This document shows, one piece after another, positions 12,469-17,889 of a stretch of DNA of 26,397 nt. Position 1 is the stretch's first letter; each line of letters begins with the position of its first letter. The position numbers were made by a program, and so were the translations under genes. The notes below the pieces were generated by a model, which made no database searches, had not been told where the DNA came from, and saw only the letters and a list, made by a program, of their open reading frames with translations. The DNA comes from a virus. The DNA lies in IMG/VR virus record IMGVR_UViG_3300032736_000516, positions 1 through 26,397 of that record; one strand, 5' to 3'.

Positions 12469-12678
12469 ATGTTTACTCGCCAACAACTGGAAAAGCTTTC
12501 CGAGATCCTCTGGAACTATCAGGATGAAGGCCTCGCTGGAGCTGGCTGGCCTAGCAAGGAGCTGGCAGAGCTAAGGGGCATCGTTGACGAGGCCTTGCGT
12601 AACCGCGAGGGCTGTCTGCCGCTTCCCGAGGGTTCAGTGCCAAGGTTCACATTTGCAGAGGGGAAGGGAGTGCTTTAG
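12469..12678 (+). CDS. Hypothetical protein, 69 aa
   Basis: ATG at 12469 (TTG just before), 14 bp after the preceding gene. The helical, acidic sequence (FTRQQLEKLSEILWNYQDEG; SKELAELRGIVDEALR) suggests a small helical-bundle protein. I recognise no family. It is the last plus-strand gene before the convergent minus-strand operon; no clear terminator is seen between them. Confidence 0.6.
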   Translation: MFTRQQLEKLSEILWNYQDEGLAGAGWPSKELAELRGIVDEALRNREGCLPLPEGSVPRFTFAEGKGVL

Positions 12679-12848
12679 GCGGGCTCTGCCTGTTATGCTG
12701 CAAAGGTCACTCCTGCTGGAAATGTCCGGTGGGAGGCTCGTGCCCCCTCGACCCATTTGGCAAAGGGCACATCGCTGGCCGTGGCACCTGAGATCAGCCT
12801 CGGAGAATTCCCAGCAGCAAGTCCCCTGGCTCAGCAGGGGCGACCAAT

Positions 12849-13217
12849 CTACCCGTACAGCACTACTCGATGCTTAAGATTATAGCTTTTGCAAAGCTTA
12901 ATCATTGAAGCAGTTCCCTTTGAGCTGCCGTCCCAAAAGATAACGGCGTGAGTGGCGTACTTTGCCATTTGTTCATTGCGAATATATCCAGCACGTTTGC
13001 CATGCTTATCCCAATCTGCTGGGAACCTTTCAAGGGGCAGGCCTCGATTTTCTGCATACTTTTCGCCTAGCTGGTCGGCGCCTCGTGCAGTCCCGCTGAC
13101 CATCTGCACTGACTGATGGCTGCCTATGTAAAAGTCAAGCTTAGACTCCAGCAGCCAATAGCAATCAAAGCCGCGAGAGCCTGCGACAATTATTCTCATG
13201 GCTTCGTTTATCACCAT
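12849..13217 (-). CDS. SLOG-family (YspA/DprA-like Rossmann) protein, 122 aa
   Basis: RIIVAGSRGF at the N-terminus, then GTARGADQLGEKYAENRGLPLERFPADW and FWDGSSKGTASMI, are the hallmark segments of the SLOG (YspA, cpYpsA-related) fold that binds nucleotide-derived ligands. The family is common in phages and is discussed as a sensor or processor of nucleotides or ADP-ribose derivatives. The start at 13217 overlaps the upstream stop (TGATG); an internal Met at 13199 gives the classic MRIIVAGSRGF start. It is the last gene of the minus-strand operon. Confidence 0.85.
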   Translation of the reverse strand: MVINEAMRIIVAGSRGFDCYWLLESKLDFYIGSHQSVQMVSGTARGADQLGEKYAENRGLPLERFPADWDKHGKRAGYIRNEQMAKYATHAVIFWDGSSKGTASMIKLCKSYNLKHRVVLYG

Positions 13218-13684
13218 CAGTCTTCAATTTCCAAGTCAAAGGGGCTGCTCATCACTCGCCACCTATCCTTCAGTACCTTTTGCCTGCCATATAGGAAGCC
13301 GCATAAGGTTGAGAGCGGGATTCCCTTATCCTCAGCCCACTCCCTTCTTTTGCTGATGGGAATCCTGATCTTTCGCCTGTTGATGATGTCTTTAAGATCC
13401 CAGCCTGGTTCATCTTCTGGCTTGGGCGCATCGATTGCATCACGCTTGACCCACCAGACCCAGGTGCCACTTTTATTGGAGATGCTGTAATAGCGAATCA
13501 GGCCTCGCTTTTCAAGATGTGATAGGCTGCGGTTCACCGTGGATCGATCGCTGCCAATTTGCAAGGCAAGATCATTTATCGATTCCCACCAGCCGGGAAC
13601 AAGCTGTTCAAGCTGAACCATGGCGAGCACCATCTCAGACCTGTACTGCTGGCGGAGATGAGCAAGGAAGTCGGGTTGGATCAC
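13217..13684 (-). CDS. Winged-helix DNA-binding protein, 155 aa
   Basis: Residues ~20-75 hold a MarR/replication-type winged helix: ESINDLALQIGSDRSTVNRSLSHLEKRGLI, then a wing. The C-terminal half has RRKIRIPISKRREWAEDKG and IPLSTLCGFLYGRQKV, a second possible helix-turn-helix. It is likely a transcription regulator or replication accessory protein. It overlaps genes on both sides by one base, so translation is coupled. Confidence 0.7.
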   Translation of the reverse strand: MIQPDFLAHLRQQYRSEMVLAMVQLEQLVPGWWESINDLALQIGSDRSTVNRSLSHLEKRGLIRYYSISNKSGTWVWWVKRDAIDAPKPEDEPGWDLKDIINRRKIRIPISKRREWAEDKGIPLSTLCGFLYGRQKVLKDRWRVMSSPFDLEIED

Positions 13685-14070
13685 TATTTACCGGGCGAGT
13701 TCAAGAAAATACGGTCGAGTGATTTAGTGGTAATTTCTTCTCGTCCAGTTTCGGTGTAATACATTGCGATTAGTTCCGCAAGCCTCTCCTGCAGCGGTCC
13801 AATCGCAGCGGCTTTTGTAAAGCTGACTAAACAGTGACCTAGCACCTTTGGTGGGATCAGCATGTAGCGAAGCTTGTCAATTTCAGGCCATTGGTCCATG
13901 CCAATGATTTCCTTCATTTCCCCGCCACGGATAACGCCCAGGTTCGCCAACCGTTGCGTAACGCCAACAAGCCAGATTGTGATAATCATTGCATGTGTTT
14001 CAGCGTCAGTTGAGCGGTTGAGCAATTTTCTTAGATGCGCTGCAAACTCTTCTGGTGTTCTCTCTGTCAT
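13684..14070 (-). CDS. Hypothetical helical protein, 128 aa
   Basis: An all-helical look (EEFAAHLRKLLNRSTDAETH; EIDKLRYMLIPPKVLGH; LQERLAELIAMYY). I recognise no family. It overlaps the upstream gene by 4 bp and the downstream start by 1 bp within the minus-strand operon. Neighbours suggest a replication or regulatory context, but nothing in the sequence shows it. Confidence 0.65.
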   Translation of the reverse strand: MTERTPEEFAAHLRKLLNRSTDAETHAMIITIWLVGVTQRLANLGVIRGGEMKEIIGMDQWPEIDKLRYMLIPPKVLGHCLVSFTKAAAIGPLQERLAELIAMYYTETGREEITTKSLDRIFLNSPGK

Positions 14071-14300
14071 AGCGTTTCTTCGTAAGTGAATTGAACTTCG
14101 CCGCGAACAACGCCAAACTGCGTGAACTTCTCAATCTCTCCCCCGAGCGCTTCACACTGGTCTTCGGTGGGGTAGATTACAGCTTCTACGCTAATTATTT
14201 CGTCTGCAGCAATTGTCATCTTGATTGACTTAACAAAAAGCCCCTCAAGGCCCAACGCATTTATCATGCGCGTAGCCAATATCCGATTGCCCTGTAACAA
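14067..14300 (-). CDS. Hypothetical protein, 77 aa
   Basis: A TTG start at 14300 is 5 bp after the upstream stop; an ATG at 14267 (MINALGLEGLFVKSIKM) is the alternative. The segment INALGL...VKSIKMTIAADEIISVEAV resembles small phage proteins of unknown function that start with 'ALGL' and continue into a beta-strand pair. The gene overlaps the next one by 4 bp. Confidence 0.6.
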   Translation of the reverse strand: MLQGNRILATRMINALGLEGLFVKSIKMTIAADEIISVEAVIYPTEDQCEALGGEIEKFTQFGVVRGEVQFTYEETL

Positions 14301-14305
14301 GCATT

Positions 14306-14908
14306 TTAGACATGAGATGTTACCTCTTGAGGCGGCTCTACGATACCACGCTCGGTTTCAAATTGCAAGATCATTGCGCAAGCTGAGTCGTAATTAGCCG
14401 ATGCGTAAACTGCCCAGCGCTTAGAGTAAGCTCGCTGTCTCGCCTCTGCTGGCGAAAACTGCTCATCATCAGTTATCTGGCCAGCAAGCTCCAGCAGCAG
14501 GAAACGTTCAAGCTCTGAATGCTTGTAGTTGCCGGTTGATTGCTTTGGAAGCGGGGTCGCTTGCTTGATGGAGGGTTGAAATGGCAGGCCATAGTAGTAG
14601 CTTTCGATTCGTTGAATTGCTTCCTTGAAGCTCCAGCCACGTACACGCATCAAAAGATCAATGCCACTCCCTCCACCACCTTGCTGGTTCTTCCCTCCAC
14701 AATGAGTACAGTACCAACCGGCTGGGCCATCATCTTTCATCCAGCGAAAGCGATCAGTACCGCCGCAACAGGGGCATGGTTGATGGGCACCGTTTAATTG
14801 ATAGTCCCTTAGCCCACCAATAGATACCAGCAGGTGGGGCCAGTGACCAGATGCTTTGCTGAGGATGTCCCACGATGGCTTGCGGGAGAACGCCTTATCA
14901 AAATCCAC
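14306..14908 (-). CDS. Orphan primase-type zinc-ribbon protein, 200 aa
   Basis: Residues ~44-75 carry CPCCGGTDRFRWMKDDGPAGW followed by YCTHCGG: the CxxC...CxxC zinc ribbon with GGTDRF that marks phage primase-helicases (T7 gp4 / P4 alpha type). Then come GGGGSGIDLLMRVRGWSFKEA and a helical C-terminus. In full primases a TOPRIM or polymerase core and helicase follow; here the protein ends at 200 residues. It could be a template-recognition subunit acting with a separate catalytic protein, or a remnant. It lies in a minus-strand operon with a winged-helix protein. Confidence 0.8.
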   Translation of the reverse strand: MDFDKAFSRKPSWDILSKASGHWPHLLVSIGGLRDYQLNGAHQPCPCCGGTDRFRWMKDDGPAGWYCTHCGGKNQQGGGGSGIDLLMRVRGWSFKEAIQRIESYYYGLPFQPSIKQATPLPKQSTGNYKHSELERFLLLELAGQITDDEQFSPAEARQRAYSKRWAVYASANYDSACAMILQFETERGIVEPPQEVTSHV

Positions 14909-14914
14909 GAATTA

Positions 14915-15121
14915 CTAGCGGAGTGGGAAGCTGTCTTGCTCGGACCAGTGAATGAGAGCGGTGATAACAAGCGAAACCGTAAATACCATGGCAGCCAGCG
15001 CTTGGATAAAGCCAAAGTACGTATAGGCGAGCGCACTTATGAACAGGATTAGCGCCAAAGAAAGGGCGAGGGCTGTTGTCATTGCCAACGTGGCAAGAAG
15101 TAGACGGGCGAAAGATTTCAT
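14915..15121 (-). CDS. Small two-helix membrane protein, 68 aa
   Basis: Two hydrophobic segments (residues ~7-31 and ~35-58) with a short polar break around AYTYFG and a charged C-terminus (HWSEQDSFPLR). The size and two-helix hairpin would suit a holin or another small membrane protein, but its place in a regulatory/replication-type operon argues for caution. It overlaps the upstream gene by 4 bp. Confidence 0.6.
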   Translation of the reverse strand: MKSFARLLLATLAMTTALALSLALILFISALAYTYFGFIQALAAMVFTVSLVITALIHWSEQDSFPLR

Positions 15122-15360
15122 TTTTCTGTAGCCAAGCTAATTAGAAAACCCGTGTCTTCGTCAATCCACTGCTCTTGTCGCTTCCAGTAATCATCTAGGA
15201 TGTGGAATTTTGCGCCATTCGATAGCACTACATGACTGCCAATGCGTTTTTCAACTGAGACAGTAAATTCTTCGCCTTCAAATTTTACTTTGACAGGATC
15301 ACCGACCTGCAAGAGTGGGCGGTCCTGCGAACCTGTGAGCTTGGCCTTGGTTGGCTGCAT
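15118..15360 (-). CDS. Small beta-barrel-like protein, 80 aa
   Basis: The start at 15360 (MQPTKAKLTG) is chosen because the promoter -10 at 15384-15389 predicts a transcript start near 15377, which would exclude the longer frame beginning at 15405. VGDPVKVKFEGEEFTVSV followed by VVLSNGAKFHI suggests an SH3/KOW-like small beta barrel. I recognise no family. It is the first gene of the minus-strand operon. Confidence 0.6.
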   Translation of the reverse strand: MQPTKAKLTGSQDRPLLQVGDPVKVKFEGEEFTVSVEKRIGSHVVLSNGAKFHILDDYWKRQEQWIDEDTGFLISLATEK

Positions 15361-15383
15361 AGCGACTGGTTGATAGCTCAGTA

Positions 15384-15413
15384 ATTTTAAGGCATGTGCC
15401 GCCAAGCTGTCAA
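15384..15413 (-). promoter_or_regulatory. Promoter of the minus-strand operon
   Basis: On the minus strand, -35 TTGACA (15413-15408), 18-nt spacer, -10 TAAAAT (15389-15384). A plus-strand TATAAT (15421-15426) lies back to back with it, with a poor -35, and may serve the gene at 15449. The two would compete, a layout typical of divergent phage control regions. Confidence 0.7.
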
Positions 15414-15448
15414 GCGGATTTATAATGCCTGTGTCGCGGATTCAGCCC

Positions 15449-15727
15449 ATGGCCGTCAAGGCAAGTATTCTGAAAAGACTTGTAACGCAGCTTGAGCGCA
15501 AGGGAATGTCGCCAGGGACGGCAAGTGCGATTGCTAGAGCAAGGCTTCAAGAAGCTGGAATCTTAAAAAAAGGTTCGGATGAGTTGACAGCTTACGGCAA
15601 GAAGCGCCAGGCCATGGGTGCAGCCGGCAGAGCGAAAAGCCGCGCAGCGAAGGAATCTGGCAAAACGGCAAATAGCTATAGCTACAATTCCAAGGCTAAT
15701 CGCGCAAGATTAAAGCGCAAGAAATAG
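15449..15727 (+). CDS. Basic phage structural-type protein, 92 aa
   Basis: The ATG at 15449 is preferred over 15425, which lies inside a TATAAT. The sequence has ILKRLVTQLERKGMSPGTAS, IARARLQEAGILKKGS, LTAYGKKRQAMGAAGRAKSR and a Lys/Arg-rich end. It matches a small basic family common in phages ('LT-x-x-GK-x-R-x-A-x-G-A-A-G-R-A-K-x-R-A-A', then 'Y-x-YN-x-x-x-N-x-A-x-L'). Its function is unknown; high charge suggests nucleic-acid contact. Confidence 0.7.
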   Translation: MAVKASILKRLVTQLERKGMSPGTASAIARARLQEAGILKKGSDELTAYGKKRQAMGAAGRAKSRAAKESGKTANSYSYNSKANRARLKRKK

Positions 15728-15763
15728 CAGCGGCAAGGCTTGACATATCTGTTCTTTGCTGGC

Positions 15764-16855
15764 ATGATACGCGAGGACATTGTATTCTTTGGCGATATGC
15801 CGCCTTGGATTGACGATCGCTTGCCGACCGGAATTGCCATGACTCAAAGCAAAGCCAAGGAGGCCTACGCTTTTGTTCAGAAATCTTCCTATCGAGACCT
15901 GAGAGAGAAGGCCCAGAGCAATGAGCTGGATGCCGTCTTTCTTTCAAAATGCGACGAGATGCTTGACGCCTACGCATCTCCTAGGAATTACATGGCTTGG
16001 AATGAGTACATAAAGATCTGTCTTCTTGCTGGTTGCGCAAAAAGCATGGAGTGGAGCTTCCGTGAAAGTGACATTCGTGGCGCAATTGCGTGCATAACAT
16101 TCCGCTCTGCAATTTTATCGAAAGCTTGCGCTAGGTATGTAAGTGAGCAAATCGTAGAGTCTTTCATTCAGACTTCACTGCCAGAATTGCCACCAGAAAT
16201 AATTGAGGTCTTGCCTTATGTTCATCTGATGCTGCCGCGCAACACCATTTATGACGCGGAGGGCGATGAAGTAATTTCTATTATGGTTCAGTCTGGCAAC
16301 CTTTACGCGGACGAGCTACGCGAGGAAAACCGAGCCGTTGCAGAAACTTTTTTCCCAGAAGAGAAGCTGGCTCCACAAGAGTTGATGGGCTCCAAGGGGC
16401 TCCAGATTGTTACCTTTACCAAGTCTGGAATGGACGTGTTCCAGGAATTTATCACTCCCGACGCGAAAAGCTGGCACGAGTCAAACGTAAAGGCTGCTGG
16501 CGAATCCAAGTACAAGTCTGCTAATACTGAGAAAATAATTAGAATCGCTGTCAACTCCTTGCTGGTGCATTTATATGAGCCAGGGCTGGTGACAACTGAT
16601 CCCAGGCCTGCGACCAAAGGGATTGGCTTTTCTGGCAAAAGCAAAGTCCCACTTTCTCCAACATGGATTGGCAAGACTTTCCGTAACACAGGCGAACGCC
16701 ATCGTCCCAAGATAGAAGACTCGGCGCGTGGCAATGTTAGATCTCATTGGAGGCGCGGCCATTGGCATAGTGTTTGCGTCGGACCTAAGAGAAGTGAAAG
16801 GCGAGTGCAATGGTTCAAGCCTGTTTACGTCAACCCAGCGCTAGAACCTTCTTGA
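15764..16855 (+). CDS. AcrVA2-like anti-CRISPR homologue, ~363 aa
   Basis: The C-terminus reads HWRRGHWHSVCVGP and then RRVQWFKPVYVNP. This matches the AcrVA2 signature 'H-x-RRGHWH...G...R-x-x-W-x-x-P-x-(F/V)-VN' known from the Moraxella protein, which blocks Cas12a by lowering its expression. The middle segment VLPYVHLMLPRN fits the 'LP-x-x-x-x-x-(V/I)' strand before it. Length (about 320-370) also suits the family. The start is uncertain: TTG 15740, ATG 15764, ATG 15797 and ATG 15839 are all in frame. Family membership does not prove inhibition of a Cas12 system; AcrVA2 homologues are widespread and mostly untested. Confidence 0.75.
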   Translation: MIREDIVFFGDMPPWIDDRLPTGIAMTQSKAKEAYAFVQKSSYRDLREKAQSNELDAVFLSKCDEMLDAYASPRNYMAWNEYIKICLLAGCAKSMEWSFRESDIRGAIACITFRSAILSKACARYVSEQIVESFIQTSLPELPPEIIEVLPYVHLMLPRNTIYDAEGDEVISIMVQSGNLYADELREENRAVAETFFPEEKLAPQELMGSKGLQIVTFTKSGMDVFQEFITPDAKSWHESNVKAAGESKYKSANTEKIIRIAVNSLLVHLYEPGLVTTDPRPATKGIGFSGKSKVPLSPTWIGKTFRNTGERHRPKIEDSARGNVRSHWRRGHWHSVCVGPKRSERRVQWFKPVYVNPALEPS

Positions 16856-16914
16856 GCTGACTGGCCACTTGGGGAAGGCTGTTCTAGTATCAGGGTGTCG
16901 CCCGAAGGCCTGCC

Positions 16915-17247
16915 ATGATCGAAAGCAAATATGAAAGGATTGAGAGCCTGAAAGCAAGAATCAAGACCTGCAGATATTGGTATGGCTTTTGCGGTATGCT
17001 TGGGATACTTGCAATTACCTTGCTTTTCCTGTCAATTTTGCTTGGCAACAAAACACTTGGCCTTTGCGCACTTTCTTGGCTTGCTGGCAGCTTCTTCGCT
17101 TTTCTTGCGTCAGTCCTGAGGTCCAAGGGTAGCGAGCTGGGGGATGAGATTTGCGCTATTGAGCTATCAAGTCAACTAGAAGCGAATCTGAATAATGGTG
17201 CGTCTCATTCAATTGAGACATGCTTCGGCCCTATTAGCATGAATTAA
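16915..17247 (+). CDS. Two-helix membrane protein, 110 aa
   Basis: An N-terminal charged helix (KYERIESLKARIKTCRYWYG) is followed by two transmembrane segments (residues ~26-43 ILAITLLFLSILLG and ~49-67 ALSWLAGSFFAFLASVL) and a polar tail. I recognise no family. It precedes a run of overlapping small genes leading to the terminase; no promoter was placed with confidence. Confidence 0.6.
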   Translation: MIESKYERIESLKARIKTCRYWYGFCGMLGILAITLLFLSILLGNKTLGLCALSWLAGSFFAFLASVLRSKGSELGDEICAIELSSQLEANLNNGASHSIETCFGPISMN

Positions 17248-17250
17248 GCC

Positions 17251-17445
17251 ATGGAACCGTTGGCGCTTACAGATTCCCAGAAATTTGAAATCGAAAGATT
17301 TTCGAGAGCCATCGATGCTACAGATGACGTAGCTGCATTAAAAAGCATTGCAAGTCAATTGCTCAGAGTTTGGATGACGCAAAAAGCTGCTACCGTCTGG
17401 GCAATGAAACAGACTATGCCTACGCCCCTTTCCCGTCATGATTGA
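17251..17445 (+). CDS. NblA-like small helical protein, 64 aa
   Basis: LALTDSQKFEIERFSRAID followed by a second helix (ALKSIASQLLRVWMTQKAAT). The pattern 'L-(T/S)-x-x-Q-x-F-x-(L/I)-x-x-F-x-x-x-(V/I)' and helix-turn-helix layout resemble NblA, the small adaptor that directs phycobilisome breakdown in cyanobacteria and is also carried by some freshwater cyanophages. The C-terminal half diverges from classical NblA, so this is a distant or related family at best. It would act in the host cytoplasm. It overlaps the next small gene by 8 bp. Confidence 0.5.
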   Translation: MEPLALTDSQKFEIERFSRAIDATDDVAALKSIASQLLRVWMTQKAATVWAMKQTMPTPLSRHD

Positions 17446-17602
17446 ATGCTGGCTCACGGTGCAAGTGGATCTTCAGAGGACCATGGATGTTCGCGTAAGC
17501 GGAGAGAGCTACGCTGACGTAGCGGAGCGATACAAGGAGAAGGACGGCCTGAGGGTCATAGCTGTTAGACCATGCCAGAGACCCGAGGAAGACGATGCCT
17601 GA
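17438..17602 (+). CDS. Hypothetical protein, 54 aa
   Basis: ATG at 17438 to TGA at 17600-17602. It overlaps the previous gene by 8 bp and the next by 8 bp, filling the gap in a continuous gene run. The product (MIECWLTVQVDLQRTMDVRV ... GLRVIAVRPCQRPEEDDA) has a beta-hairpin look and an acidic tail. I recognise no family. Confidence 0.6.
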   Translation: MIECWLTVQVDLQRTMDVRVSGESYADVAERYKEKDGLRVIAVRPCQRPEEDDA

Positions 17603-17885
17603 GCCAGCGTTTCCGCAATGCTTCACTGACCTTATGCGAAGCCTTAGGGAAAGTGGTTTAAGGTCGCCTGTATCAATTGAACTCGCCAGCAAGCAAGAAG
17701 CTCTCAAGATTGTTCAAGAAATAGAGCCGGCTGGATGGCTTACGGGCTCGATGTCCTACGTGTCCATAATGGGCGACATTGAGTCTGGAAGAATGCACAG
17801 CTTCTCGCTATTCGGCATCGAGTTCTGGTGGCGACCTAGCCCCGCTGTCATCGAGTTCCAGCAAGGCCTGAGGGTGGCGGCGTAG
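17595..17885 (+). CDS. Hypothetical protein, 96 aa
   Basis: It overlaps the upstream gene by 8 bp and ends 4 bp before the terminase start. An alpha/beta protein (FTDLMRSLRESGLRS; KQEALKIVQEIEPAGWL; SFSLFGIEFWWRP). The position directly before the large terminase would suit a packaging accessory or small terminase, but it has no visible DNA-binding motif and I recognise no family. Confidence 0.6.
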   Translation: MPEPAFPQCFTDLMRSLRESGLRSPVSIELASKQEALKIVQEIEPAGWLTGSMSYVSIMGDIESGRMHSFSLFGIEFWWRPSPAVIEFQQGLRVAA

Positions 17886-17889
17886 GGCT

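Noticed and set aside
12679-12877. Plus-strand ORF from the ATG near 12694 to 12877
   Set aside because: The Arg/Trp/Ser-rich translation has no protein-like pattern and its end overlaps the convergent SLOG gene; treated as non-coding.
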